NCBI GenBank assembly: GCA_012842745.1
Contig: DUSF01000037.1
Span: forward strand, 248,001 to 312,000
DNA length: 64,000 nt
DNA from: Bacillus sp. (in: firmicutes)
Lineage (GTDB): Bacteria; Bacillota; Bacilli; Bacillales; Bacillaceae_J
Direction of reading: 5' to 3'
Position numbers and translations under genes: made by a program
In this document: positions 34,301 through 41,883 of the stretch, in pieces
How the letters are laid out: each line of letters opens with the position of its first letter
Numbering within the stretch: the stretch's first letter is position 1
Notes under the pieces: model-generated
What the model saw: the letters and a program-made list of their open reading frames with translations, nothing else
Told to the model about the DNA's origin: nothing
The model's database searches: none

Positions 34301-34461
34301 GGTGAAGCACCTTGGTTTATCGTTGTAATTGTAATAATAGGAAGGTCAAGCTTTGGAAACAAATCGACAGGAATGCGCAACAACATAAATAACCCCATAA
34401 GTGTTACCATTAAGACGACCATAAATACTGTTAGCGGACGCTTCAATAAGGCTTTGAACAT
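31348..34461 (-). CDS. RND-family efflux transporter
   Basis: A 1037-aa inner membrane transporter of the HAE1/SwrC kind. One segment near the N terminus and two groups of membrane helices flank two large extracytoplasmic domains (about 35-330 and 555-850). The proton-relay pair is visible in the fourth helix (GLVVDDAIVVMQNI, about 390-403). Such pumps in Gram-positives export lipopeptides or drugs. The ATG directly follows the stop codon of the adaptor gene (TAAATG). No outer membrane partner exists or is needed. Substrate unknown. Confidence 0.93.
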   Translation of the reverse strand: MFKALLKRPLTVFMVVLMVTLMGLFMLLRIPVDLFPKLDLPIITITTINQGASPEEMEEQITKVIEEEMADLENIDSIHSTSSQNISRVMIQFNWGTNLNFSENEIRAKLEKIKPDLPLTIEKSTVEKVNPSDTPIIELAFVGEEDLKELTTVALERVKEELQRVKGVASVKIIGGQENEVKIALAEEKLTQFGINIGQVQEVLKKDNTTFPIGTVDYDKKSLTIKTNAEIKDVYELANLSIPNKMDIPLRLKDLGDVSIQTKEVEQSSYYNHKNAVLINIYKQNDANTIDVASKVTAKLRFLEGQLGSSELIAINDSSQFINQSIKNLTKEGTIGASLAILIIYFFLGEIAATLVIALAIPLSIITTFIFMYFSGLTVNLITLGALTLSIGLVVDDAIVVMQNIYRHYKEEGKSTFKAAIDGTKEVASAVFAATMTKMIVFLPMLFVSGMAGQIFHPLALTVLYALFSSLVISFTVTPTLTALVLSLSQSIPWLKRKSKWSLLLEKGRNAIENKYKEALVYTLKYRKIVLFVAFISLIAGIALLPMIGKEFMPKMDSGEFTIHIKMAPNTKYSETEKMTQAILGKVDEINTINSTYVGIGFTKEHPDQEQTDRAFIHVKLVDKVNREESTAFVIESLRSKLKYPGVQIKMQEKGFIMSSLFSSDPVFITIKGENLELLENISYDITKIIREVQGIRDADNSSIGQKMEYTLHFDKERLKSYGLDVLQVSKTIRTALEGEVVGTMSTDTGDLDIRLSYEKKGLNDIEDIAKLKIPTKYGMIPLQTFTVANLSATPSDIYRENQIRMSYVTAGLYNADLGKVNTAIQDKLAEYKLPRGYSIEFGGETKDMKESFTDLGVALVLAVLLIYMVMVAEFENFKHPFIIMFTIPLTLLGITGSLLLFGRNLSVPAILGIIMLSGIIVSNGIVMIEFMKQLREQGLDAYHTVLKAGPIRLTPILMTTGTAILGVAPIVFGVGEGSETNAPMATVVLGGLSVGTLLTLFVIPVLYYSIEKKTKRRKRWLQEYLIDTENSHRSSE

Positions 34462-35700
34462 TTATTTTTCACTCTCTTTCTCAACAACTTGAACTTGATC
34501 ACCATCGTGTACAAATTCAACTCCGTCTACAACAATTTTTTCTCCTTTTTGAAGTCCGCTTATGACCTCAATATTTGTATTCGTGCGAATTCCTGTTTTG
34601 ATTTTCCTCTTTTCGACAATCCCATCTTCAATAACGTAGACAATTTCCTGTCCTTTATCATTTAACACCGCACTAATTGGCACAATCATTGTATTCGTTT
34701 TATTTACGATGGGAATTGTAACTTCCACAGCCATTCCAGGCTTAAGCAAACTTTTTCCATTATTGATTTTAATTTTAATTGTAAATAAATTTGTTTTTCG
34801 GTCAGCTTGTGGTGTTAATTCAATAATCGTACCACTAAACGGTTGATCAATAGCTGCACTCTTTACATTAGCTGTTTCCCCTTGCTTCAGACGTAAAAAA
34901 GAGGCTTCTGGAACATTTACATGCACATATACCTCTTCAATGTTATGAATATTCACTAACGGCATACCTACACCAACAAACTCCCCTTCTTCGGCTTGAA
35001 GAGCAGCAATAAAACCAGAAAGCGGGCTTTTAATGACTAAATCAGCTGTTTTCGCTGTTATCGATGAATATAGCCCATTTGCCTGCTCATATTGGGCTTC
35101 AGCGATTCGAATCGTTTCCTTTGTAGGCCCTAATTTCATTTGTTCTAACTGGTGCTGTGATGAATTGTATTGGGAATTTGCTACTGCTAATTCTGTTTCA
35201 GCTTGTTCAAGTTGCTGTTTACTTATTGCTCCACTATCAAATAAAACAGTTAGACGTTCTTTATTTTGAACAGCTGCATCATATTTTACTTTTGATGCTT
35301 GCACACTTTCCTCCATGCCCATAACTTCCTGCAGATTTGCTCCCGCTTTTATTTTTTCCAAATTAGCTTTTGCCACTTCAACCGCCGCTTTCGCATTCAA
35401 TCGTTCAGATTGAAGATCTTTATTTTCTACAACAAATAACACATCCCCTTTTTCAACCTTTTGCCCATTATGTTGTGGAGCAATTTGAATCGTTCCAGGT
35501 ATTGTTGATGATAAAGTAACCGTTTTTTCACTAACAATCTCACCATAAAATTTTTCTTCGGATGATATTGATTGCTCTTCTACTATATAATCCGTTACAT
35601 AAATTTCTGCATAATCTACCGTAGCTTTTTGTTCAGAGCATCCTGTTAAAGTGCTTATAGAAAAGAAAAGTAAAAGAAAGAAACGAAAAAGCTTTTTCAT
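34462..35700 (-). CDS. RND adaptor (membrane fusion) lipoprotein
   Basis: A 412-aa HlyD/MFP-type adaptor. A lipoprotein signal ends in LTGC, so it is anchored to the outer face of the membrane. A split biotinyl-lipoyl domain (IQIAPQHNGQKVEKGDVLF and later LSGFIAALQAEEGEFVG) encloses an alpha hairpin (about 95-200), then a beta-barrel and membrane-proximal domain follow. It links to the RND pump encoded next. The ATG at 35700 is chosen because the signal peptide starts there; its ribosome binding site is weak. An operator copy lies 27 bp upstream. Confidence 0.88.
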   Translation of the reverse strand: MKKLFRFFLLLFFSISTLTGCSEQKATVDYAEIYVTDYIVEEQSISSEEKFYGEIVSEKTVTLSSTIPGTIQIAPQHNGQKVEKGDVLFVVENKDLQSERLNAKAAVEVAKANLEKIKAGANLQEVMGMEESVQASKVKYDAAVQNKERLTVLFDSGAISKQQLEQAETELAVANSQYNSSQHQLEQMKLGPTKETIRIAEAQYEQANGLYSSITAKTADLVIKSPLSGFIAALQAEEGEFVGVGMPLVNIHNIEEVYVHVNVPEASFLRLKQGETANVKSAAIDQPFSGTIIELTPQADRKTNLFTIKIKINNGKSLLKPGMAVEVTIPIVNKTNTMIVPISAVLNDKGQEIVYVIEDGIVEKRKIKTGIRTNTNIEVISGLQKGEKIVVDGVEFVHDGDQVQVVEKESEK

Positions 35701-35726
35701 GATTTCAACAACCAACTCTCTATTTA

Positions 35727-35742
35727 TAGTTAGTGCTAACTA
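35727..35742. promoter_or_regulatory. Operator copy 1 of the pump operon
   Basis: Palindrome TAGTTAG-TG-CTAACTA, 27 bp upstream of the adaptor gene start. It shares a 14-bp core with the copy at 35992. Confidence 0.7.
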
Positions 35743-35757
35743 ACATATTATATAAAT

Positions 35758-35961
35758 TTATTCTTTTATACTATGATACGAATGGTAGGCTTCTTTACTA
35801 ATCTCAACTGTATCGTTTTTTATTTCGTTTTCTTTATGTCTTAATTCCATAGCTTCTTTCTTTGCCTTATTCATGGCTGCTGTATCTCCAGAACGTTGCG
35901 CTTCAAAATATTTTGCTTTTACTTGATTTAGATTACTGCCTTGACCTACACTAGTTAGCAA
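35758..35961 (-). CDS. 67-aa protein, first gene of the efflux operon
   Basis: A charged helical protein, LNQVKAKYFEAQRSGDTAAM near the start and ending AYHSYHSIKE. No membrane segment. TTG start with GGAGG 9-10 nt upstream. It is the first gene after the operon promoter and is flanked by the two operator copies, so it should be expressed with the pump. Its role is unknown; it may be a leader-type protein or a small accessory factor. Confidence 0.65.
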   Translation of the reverse strand: MLTSVGQGSNLNQVKAKYFEAQRSGDTAAMNKAKKEAMELRHKENEIKNDTVEISKEAYHSYHSIKE

Positions 35962-35991
35962 TTTTCGATACCTCCACTTTTAATCTATTGT

Positions 35992-36005
35992 TAGTTAGCA
36001 CTAAC
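35992..36005. promoter_or_regulatory. Operator copy 2 of the pump operon
   Basis: TAGTTAGCACTAAC, the same palindrome in the other orientation, lying 3 bp downstream of the -10 box. A bound repressor would cover the transcription start. Confidence 0.75.
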
Positions 36006-36008
36006 ACC

Positions 36009-36037
36009 ATTATATTGAACCCGTTTCCAATTGTAAA
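36009..36037 (-). promoter_or_regulatory. Sigma-A promoter of the efflux operon
   Basis: TTTACA, 17-bp spacer, TATAAT on the minus strand. It drives the 67-aa gene, adaptor and pump. Confidence 0.8.
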
Positions 36038-36055
36038 CATAAATGGAGTACTAAC

Positions 36056-36087
36056 AAAAAAGCTAGCACAAACAAAAAGTGCCAGCC
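36056..36087 (-). terminator. Terminator of the 92-aa gene
   Basis: GCTGGCAC / GTGCTAGC (one G-T pair) stem followed by T6 on the minus strand. Confidence 0.75.
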
Positions 36088-36366
36088 TTACAATCCTAAA
36101 ATTATGTTTTTCTCGCTAATAAGTTTGTAAGCCGCTTTTTTACTTGAGACATTATGCATTTTAAACATCTCTAAAATCGCGATAAAAAAACTGCCATCGA
36201 ATTCGAGCTGTGCCTTTAACGTAATCTCAATTGCCAAATTAACTAATTTATCGGATGATGCCGTATACATTTTCCCAAATTCAATAAAGCCAAGGCTATC
36301 CTCACGAAAGGTAAAGCCTTTTGCTTCTAAATGGTTTAAATAATCGGTTGTCGAAACTGCCAGCAT
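36088..36366 (-). CDS. 92-aa soluble protein, function unknown
   Basis: A mixed-charge, probably all-helical protein (STTDYLNHLEAKGFTFRED, ending EKNIILGL). No cysteine, signal or membrane segment. ATG with GGAG 14 nt upstream, a loose spacing. It has its own terminator just past the stop. I suspect a small conserved Bacillus family but cannot name it with certainty. Confidence 0.65.
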   Translation of the reverse strand: MLAVSTTDYLNHLEAKGFTFREDSLGFIEFGKMYTASSDKLVNLAIEITLKAQLEFDGSFFIAILEMFKMHNVSSKKAAYKLISEKNIILGL

Positions 36367-36518
36367 GATAAATGATCAAACTCCTCTTTTTTGTTACTAT
36401 AATCATACCGAAAATTCGACAAATCATCTATAGTTTTGCACATTCATATTTTTAGACGGTTACGGAAAAAATATTGATGTGCTACATCTTATATCTTTTA
36501 ACAAGAGGAGGAAAAACA

Positions 36519-36650
36519 ATGACTAAAAATGCGAATCGGGGTAAATTTGCGCCAGCGGTAAATAAGCAGGGACATTCAGAGGATGGCCCTTCCCCAAGAC
36601 CAAAATCACAATTAGAACAAAAAGCACAAAAAGATAATACAAAAGTATAA
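36519..36650 (+). CDS. sspL: Small acid-soluble spore protein, SspL-like
   Basis: A 43-aa basic protein. The pattern V-x-x-QG, then a proline-lysine step and LEQKAQKDNTK matches the C-terminal half of SspL (QG...PKTELEERAKKSNTK in B. subtilis). AAGAGGAGG lies 8 nt before the ATG and a terminator follows. SspL is made in the forespore late in sporulation. I could not pick out a sigma-G promoter with confidence. The match is by eye over about 28 residues. Confidence 0.65.
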   Translation: MTKNANRGKFAPAVNKQGHSEDGPSPRPKSQLEQKAQKDNTKV

Positions 36651-36655
36651 AAAAA

Positions 36656-36692
36656 TAACCTCGGTTTAAATAAGCCGAGGTTTCGCTTTCAT
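36656..36692 (+). terminator. Terminator of the sspL-like gene
   Basis: AACCTCGG / CCGAGGTT stem with a 10-nt loop and T-rich tail. Confidence 0.8.
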
Positions 36693-36731
36693 ATCGTCAA
36701 CCACCCACATATGCCGTGCCCTTATATGTCT

Positions 36732-36884
36732 AAAAAACCCGCTCTCGCAGGTGGGTGTTCGCATCAACCGTTTCATCTTCCTCATGTCATCCATGGACAA
36801 GGCTTGACGTCTGGGTCAAAATTTAGAACTCCCTTATAAATAGCATCGGTTTTAGACACAGTAGAGTCACTAACATCGTAGGTT
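36732..36884 (-). ncRNA. Candidate independent non-coding RNA, ~150 nt
   Basis: The minus strand has a near-consensus sigma-A promoter (TTGCAA, 17 bp, TATAAT) ending at 36891, giving a start near 36884. The transcript would end at 36732 after a terminator with stem ACCTGC/GCGGGT, a GAGA tetraloop and T6. No open frame of note or ribosome binding site lies between. Inside, TTGAC/GTCAA and TTGTC/GACA can form hairpins. Length and isolation fit a trans-acting RNA or a 6S-type RNA, but I could not show a 6S closing stem. It is not tmRNA, RNase P RNA or SRP RNA by sequence. Confidence 0.6.
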
Positions 36885-36890
36885 ACTTTT

Positions 36891-36919
36891 ATTATAGCGA
36901 ACAAATATCGGTTTTGCAA
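36891..36919 (-). promoter_or_regulatory. Promoter of the candidate ncRNA
   Basis: TTGCAA at 36914-36919 and TATAAT at 36891-36896 with exactly 17 bp between. Confidence 0.75.
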
Positions 36920-36945
36920 ATACGATTCGTTGCCAAGTTTCTCAG

Positions 36946-37089
36946 TTATTTCTTAATTTGGTGACTTTCTAATTTAGCGATTTCCTGTTCAGCAAAGGAG
37001 CCGGATTTCGCGATTCGAGATCGCTCCTCCATTCGCTTCGCGTTGTTATTTCTCATTGCATTCGGGTTTGCGTTTTTTGATCTGCCCAT
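36946..37089 (-). CDS. 47-aa basic asparagine-rich protein
   Basis: Begins MGRSKNANPNAMRNNNAKRM and ends KLESHQIKK. AGGAGG is 7 nt before the ATG. Size, charge and the lack of hydrophobic core recall small spore proteins, but I cannot assign a family. It sits between a 265-aa unknown gene and the candidate ncRNA, all on the minus strand. Confidence 0.65.
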   Translation of the reverse strand: MGRSKNANPNAMRNNNAKRMEERSRIAKSGSFAEQEIAKLESHQIKK

Positions 37090-37139
37090 TGTGAATACCT
37101 CCTAAACTAAATGAACTTCATTAGTAGTATGGGATTTTT

Positions 37140-37937
37140 CTATAAAATTGATTCGTTTACCTCATTGTTATTCTTAATTAAATCAACAGGAATAGTTGTT
37201 ACCCTGTTAGCGTCTTTTAGGACTTTTTTTAAAAATTCATCTAGTTTTGTAACTGTTATATCCTCTGGAATCGTTTGTTTTAGTACTAATTCAATTATGA
37301 ATTGTTTTATTTGCTCAGATTGATTGTGAAACCACTGCAAATTCAACTGATTAAGATGTTTCTTTAATTTCTTTTCATCCTTTGTAGTTAGAATTTCCGC
37401 CAAGAGGCTCTGTAATTGATTTGTTTCCTCTTTTATAAATTCGATTATAGCTTCCTCACGATGCACTTGGTCTTTATTATGAATTAGCTTGCTAATAATT
37501 TGCTTTCTGCCTTCAGCTCCCAAATTAATAAAAGGCTCCCATTTTGTTTGAATCAAAAATTCCTCCAAGACGTTTGTATTTTCTTCTTTCAACATATCTA
37601 CTATATTCGTGTTGGTAGCCACTTTTTTAGTTTTTACAACATTATTTTGTTCATCTAAAATCCGTTCCTTAATGTTACGATAATGGAATTCACATTGTAA
37701 TCTAAGATCACTTTTGTCAGGTAAAAGCATAATTTGCTCATAAATAGCGGATAAATCCTCAGCACTACATTCTTTGTTATTTTGCAAATCCTCTAACTGT
37801 GATAAAATCTTCGCAAATAATTGTTCTTCGTTTATCGCTATTGTTGATGTTATCGTATGTGGCTTACCTATATCAAAGTAAAAAAAGCTTTTGTCTAATA
37901 CTTGGCCTTCGATACTATTTCTTTCATGTGCATTCAC
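37140..37937 (-). CDS. 265-aa cytoplasmic protein, function unknown
   Basis: A charged, mostly helical protein without signal peptide or membrane segment. A GTG start at 37937 is chosen because GGAGGTGG lies 7 nt upstream; a longer frame would include that site as glycine codons. The middle (HYRNIKERILDEQNN) and C terminus (TKLDEFLKKVLKDANR) look like coiled or repeat helices. It follows the S-layer gene and its terminator. I do not recognise it. Confidence 0.7.
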   Translation of the reverse strand: MNAHERNSIEGQVLDKSFFYFDIGKPHTITSTIAINEEQLFAKILSQLEDLQNNKECSAEDLSAIYEQIMLLPDKSDLRLQCEFHYRNIKERILDEQNNVVKTKKVATNTNIVDMLKEENTNVLEEFLIQTKWEPFINLGAEGRKQIISKLIHNKDQVHREEAIIEFIKEETNQLQSLLAEILTTKDEKKLKKHLNQLNLQWFHNQSEQIKQFIIELVLKQTIPEDITVTKLDEFLKKVLKDANRVTTIPVDLIKNNNEVNESIL

Positions 37938-38027
37938 TATTTTTCCACCTCCAGTTGGTTTTATAATGTAAGTTTGCACTTACCCATAGGGCAACATGCA
38001 AAGTTTCTCTAGAAAAGTTCACTATGA

Positions 38028-38064
38028 GAAAAAAGCCAACCACATAATGTGATTGGCTTTTGGA
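38028..38064 (-). terminator. Terminator of the S-layer gene
   Basis: AAAAGCCAATCACAT / ATGTGGTTGGCTTTTTT on the minus strand, 15 bp past the stop. Confidence 0.9.
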
Positions 38065-38078
38065 CATACTAGCATAGA

Positions 38079-40667
38079 TTACTTCGCTTGAGCAATTGCT
38101 TTGTCGATATCTGCTTTGATTGCTGTTAATGTTGTATAGTTTACTTTAACTTCTTTATTGTCAACTGTTTTTGTTGGGAAGTTGCTTAAGAATGCTTCTG
38201 CAACGTTCATTTGCTGAACAGCAGTTAACTTATTGTATGCATCATATACAAGTTTTTCTAATGCTTTGTCCATTGCTACGATATCTGTTGCTTTGTTTAC
38301 TGCGTCAACTCTTTCTTTGCGTACATCGATTTGATTAGCCATCTTGTCTGCTACATCTTTGATGTAGACAAATCCAGCAGTTGGTTTTGCTTTTAACACT
38401 AATTCAGCAACCTCTAATTTAGATGTTGTTGTTAAGTTAATATAGTTTGTTGCTTGTTCATTATGAGAAGCCATACTTGCACTTGCTAACGCAAACTTGT
38501 CTAATTCAGATTTCATTGTAGCTACAGTATCTGCTTTATTGATAGCGACAACCGCATTTGAAGCAGTAATGATATCTTTAAGTTCAGCGACTTTGCTTGC
38601 TTTATTTTCATTCGTAACAGTAGACACAACATTTTGAATTGGTTCTAATGCTTTAACATATTGTTCTTTATTAGCTTCATTCAAGTTCGTAAGTGTTAAT
38701 GAATTGTCTTTTAATAATTTATATAATTCATCTGCTGTCACTTGATTATCAGCTAATTCGTCTTTAATCTTCGTTAATGCATTAATTGGATTGTTAACAT
38801 CAATAATGATTGTTTTAACATTATCTAATGACTTGATATTATCTTTTTTAGCAACAAAGTTTGTTAAATAATCTGCTAGAGATGCTTCAACGACAGTGTC
38901 CATATCAAATGCATTCGTTGTTGTTTTTGACACATCTGCTAATTTTTGAAGAGCAGCTTTTACGTTAGATGTTGTTGCATTAGCGTCTAGTTTAGCAATA
39001 GCTGCAACTGCATCATCGATTGCTTTCGTATGAGCACCTTCTAAGATGGCAATGATTTCAGCGATTTCATTTTTATCGGCTGCCTTTGTTACGGCTACTA
39101 ATGCTGTTCTGTATTCTTTTAATAACGTATCATTGATTAATTTTTTATCAAAATCTTTGTCTAAATCTGCATAAGCATTGAATGCATTTTGTAATTTTGC
39201 ATTTGTATTAGCAGCTGTAATGTTGATTAATGCTGCATGTAAATCTAATGTTTTAATTAAATCCGCTTTTGTTGTTTCTTTCTTTTCTTTATCGTCAGCT
39301 TTAATGTAGCTTTCAACAAGCTTCATTGCATCTTGGACATCTTTTGCTTCTAAGCCAGCAACAGCTTTATTAATTGCTTCGTCCACTTTTGTTTTGTTTA
39401 CAGCATCAATGGCAGTTTGGATTTGATCATATGCTTTTTCTACATTAGCATCTAATGTTGGTAGTCCATTTTCGTATGTTGTAATCCAATCAGCATTTAC
39501 ACGAGTAAAGTTTTTAAGAGCATTTAATAATTGTAATTGGTTTTTAGCATCTTTTACTTCTTTAACTGCGTCTTCTTTATCTGCTAATGTCACAATATCA
39601 TTGTTTACAGTGTTAATGATTTTTTGAATTTTTTCAACTGTATTCTTTGCTTCATCATCTGCATCAGCGATTGCTTTTTGATAACCAGCAATGTTGTCAG
39701 ATTTTACTTTTTTGAAGTATGCTGAAGATAATGCTGCGTATAATTCAACTTGGTTGTTAGCTTTAAGAACTGCGTCAACAGCTGCAACAGCTGCAGTATC
39801 AAATTCAACGCCGCCTACGATCCAAGTACCTAATTCAACTTTGTCTAATTCTTTTTCAAATGTGAAGAAAATTTCAGTGTCACCAATTTCAAGGTTTACT
39901 GGCTTAACAGCAACTTCTTTACCATTTGGATCTGTTACAGTAATTGTTACATCTTCACGAGCTTCTGTTACTTTATCAAATACAACTTCTACACCTTTAG
40001 TTGTAACTGCTGTTACTGAAGCAACTTCTTTTTGCACAACTGGAGCTGCAAAATCAATACCTTGGTCTTTCATTACTTTCCATAAGAAACCAACTGTATC
40101 TTGACGAGTTAATTTTGATAATGGTGCGAATTGATTTTCACTTACACCAAGCTTAATGCCAGCCTGCGTTAGACCTGCAATCGCATTTTTTGCCCATTTT
40201 GCATTTTCAAGGTCTGTGAATTTTAAGTTTTCACCGTTGCCATATTCATAACCAAATGCTTTAACAATTAAAGAAGCCATTTCAGCACGGTTAATGACGC
40301 GGTTAGGCTCAAAACCTTTATCTGTACCATTCATTTTGCCTGTATTTGCTAATGCAGCAATTGCATTATAATATTTATGTGTTGTTGGAACATCCGCAAA
40401 TCCTGGGTTCTTAACGTTTTCCATGTCTAATTTTAATGCGCGAGCAAAGTATAATGCTACTTCACCACGAGTTACTTCGCCTGTAGCACTTACAGTTGAG
40501 TTGGCGTCAATCACACCATAGTTTACTAAATCTTGTAATGAACCAGTCATCCAGTCTGGAGTGTTTGTCCAAGCTGCATTTGCTGCTGGTGCGACTGCTG
40601 ATGCTACGACTGCTGCTCCTGCTACTGTTGCTACAAACTTATTGAATTTCTTTGGTTGTTTAGACAT
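38079..40667 (-). CDS. S-layer protein with N-terminal SLH domains
   Basis: An 862-aa exported surface protein. The signal peptide ends near AANAA (residue ~32). Three SLH motifs follow (about 32-80, 92-140, 150-205; VTRGEVALYFARAL, INRAEMASLIVKAF, LTRQDTVGFLWKVM), which bind secondary wall polymer. Residues ~215-290 look like a beta domain. The remaining ~570 residues are almost wholly alpha-helical, rich in A, K, D, N, with loosely repeated units of roughly 80-100 residues. That helical array is unlike the Ig-like domains of many S-layer proteins. Sequence bias (A, K, D, N, V, L; no cysteine) fits abundant expression. RBS AGGAGG. Confidence 0.88.
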   Translation of the reverse strand: MSKQPKKFNKFVATVAGAAVVASAVAPAANAAWTNTPDWMTGSLQDLVNYGVIDANSTVSATGEVTRGEVALYFARALKLDMENVKNPGFADVPTTHKYYNAIAALANTGKMNGTDKGFEPNRVINRAEMASLIVKAFGYEYGNGENLKFTDLENAKWAKNAIAGLTQAGIKLGVSENQFAPLSKLTRQDTVGFLWKVMKDQGIDFAAPVVQKEVASVTAVTTKGVEVVFDKVTEAREDVTITVTDPNGKEVAVKPVNLEIGDTEIFFTFEKELDKVELGTWIVGGVEFDTAAVAAVDAVLKANNQVELYAALSSAYFKKVKSDNIAGYQKAIADADDEAKNTVEKIQKIINTVNNDIVTLADKEDAVKEVKDAKNQLQLLNALKNFTRVNADWITTYENGLPTLDANVEKAYDQIQTAIDAVNKTKVDEAINKAVAGLEAKDVQDAMKLVESYIKADDKEKKETTKADLIKTLDLHAALINITAANTNAKLQNAFNAYADLDKDFDKKLINDTLLKEYRTALVAVTKAADKNEIAEIIAILEGAHTKAIDDAVAAIAKLDANATTSNVKAALQKLADVSKTTTNAFDMDTVVEASLADYLTNFVAKKDNIKSLDNVKTIIIDVNNPINALTKIKDELADNQVTADELYKLLKDNSLTLTNLNEANKEQYVKALEPIQNVVSTVTNENKASKVAELKDIITASNAVVAINKADTVATMKSELDKFALASASMASHNEQATNYINLTTTSKLEVAELVLKAKPTAGFVYIKDVADKMANQIDVRKERVDAVNKATDIVAMDKALEKLVYDAYNKLTAVQQMNVAEAFLSNFPTKTVDNKEVKVNYTTLTAIKADIDKAIAQAK

Positions 40668-40975
40668 TAATGAATTCCTCCTAGTATGGTATAATTATTT
40701 TTTATCACTTGTTTTCTCTTTTTTTTATTACAAGTGAGTTTGTTAACAAGTTAACAACTTACTATTCTAGTAAAACATTTGCGAATCTCCCATTCAATAG
40801 TAACTTATTTCCATTTTATGATAGATTCAGAGTTGAGACATTTTATAACAGTTCGATTTATGTCACTGTCGTGCCTCACAAATTATATTAAACTACTTTT
40901 TTATACAAGCTTCAACACCATCTTTCTTCCATTCCATGTTTTTTCTTCTTGTTTTTATATATTATTCTAAAATAA
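40668..40975 (-). promoter_or_regulatory. Long leader of the S-layer gene with stable hairpin
   Basis: About 300 bases without a gene. Near the start codon, 40733-40747 (AGTGAGTTTGTTAAC) pairs with 40750-40763 (GTTAACAACTTACT), a 14-bp stem about 65 nt upstream of the ribosome binding site. Long structured leaders that stabilise mRNA are common for S-layer genes. I cannot fix the promoter. Confidence 0.5.
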
Positions 40976-41003
40976 AAAAAAGAGGCTTTAGGCCTCTTTT
41001 TTC
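40976..41003 (-). terminator. Terminator of the sulfurtransferase gene
   Basis: AAAGAGGC / GCCTCTTT hairpin with a CTAAA loop and a T run on the minus strand. Confidence 0.9.
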
Positions 41004-41005
41004 AT

Positions 41006-41845
41006 TTATTCTTCCAAGCCAATCGCAATCGGATGTTCTTCATATGTAATCCAATCGCTCCAGCTTCCCATATATAGTTTTACATTTGTAAATCCTAATT
41101 CATCTAATGCAATAATATTTGGACAAGCTGAAACGCCAGACCCACAGTAAACGATGATTTGATCATTTTTATTAAACCGTTCAAATCTTTCTTTTAGCTC
41201 CTCTTCCGATTTCCATTCATTTTTCTCATTTAAACAATCTTCCCAAAAATAATTGAGTGCACCTGGAATATGGCCTGCTTTTTTATCGATAGTTTCGTTT
41301 TGGCCTATGTATCTTTCCTCTATCCTAGAATCAAGTAGATAGCCCTTTTTTGTTTCAACGAATTGCTTTACTTCATCCACATTGCTTAAAAGCTCTTGTT
41401 GAATATTCGCTTGAAATTGTTTGCGCGGAACTGAAGGGATATCATCTGTAATTGGATAACCTTTTCTTACCCATTTACTAAAGCCACCATCCAAAATATA
41501 AACTTCGTCATGACCTACATATTTAAGTAGCCACCAAAACCGTGAGGCGATCATACCGCCTTGGTCGTCATAAGCAACAACTTTCGAGTTTGCATCAATT
41601 CCTGCGGCTCCGAGCTTATCAATGATGCGGTCCAATTCTGGCATGGGATGTCTACCACCATGCTCTTCTACACGTTTAGAAAGGTCTTTTTCTAAGTCAA
41701 AATAAAAGGCCCCAGAAATATGTTCCTTTATATATAAATTAAGACCATGCCCTGGATTTCCTAATTCAAATCGACAATCAATCACAATTACGTTTGGGTT
41801 TTCAAGGTTTTCATATAGCCAATCTACATTCACAATATTTTTCAA
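41006..41845 (-). CDS. Two-domain rhodanese, 3-mercaptopyruvate/thiosulfate sulfurtransferase
   Basis: A 279-aa tandem rhodanese. The N-terminal domain is inactive; the C-terminal one holds the catalytic cysteine C234 in CGSGVSAC, a loop close to the CGSGVTA of mercaptopyruvate sulfurtransferases rather than the CRKGVT of thiosulfate enzymes. It moves sulfur to cyanide or thiol acceptors. A TTG at 41845 is preferred, with GGGGAG 8 nt upstream; the longer GTG start abuts that site. Terminator follows directly. Confidence 0.88.
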   Translation of the reverse strand: MKNIVNVDWLYENLENPNVIVIDCRFELGNPGHGLNLYIKEHISGAFYFDLEKDLSKRVEEHGGRHPMPELDRIIDKLGAAGIDANSKVVAYDDQGGMIASRFWWLLKYVGHDEVYILDGGFSKWVRKGYPITDDIPSVPRKQFQANIQQELLSNVDEVKQFVETKKGYLLDSRIEERYIGQNETIDKKAGHIPGALNYFWEDCLNEKNEWKSEEELKERFERFNKNDQIIVYCGSGVSACPNIIALDELGFTNVKLYMGSWSDWITYEEHPIAIGLEE

Positions 41846-41883
41846 ATTTCCCACTCCCCTATCGTAGCAATTTTTCTCTAGGC

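Noticed and set aside
36897-36913. SOS (LexA) box within the ncRNA promoter spacer
   Set aside because: CGAAC half site is present but the second half does not match GTTYG.
36693-36945. Remnant of an IS200/IS605-type element end
   Set aside because: Hairpins are present but there is no transposase gene or fragment nearby, and a promoter-to-terminator unit explains the region better.
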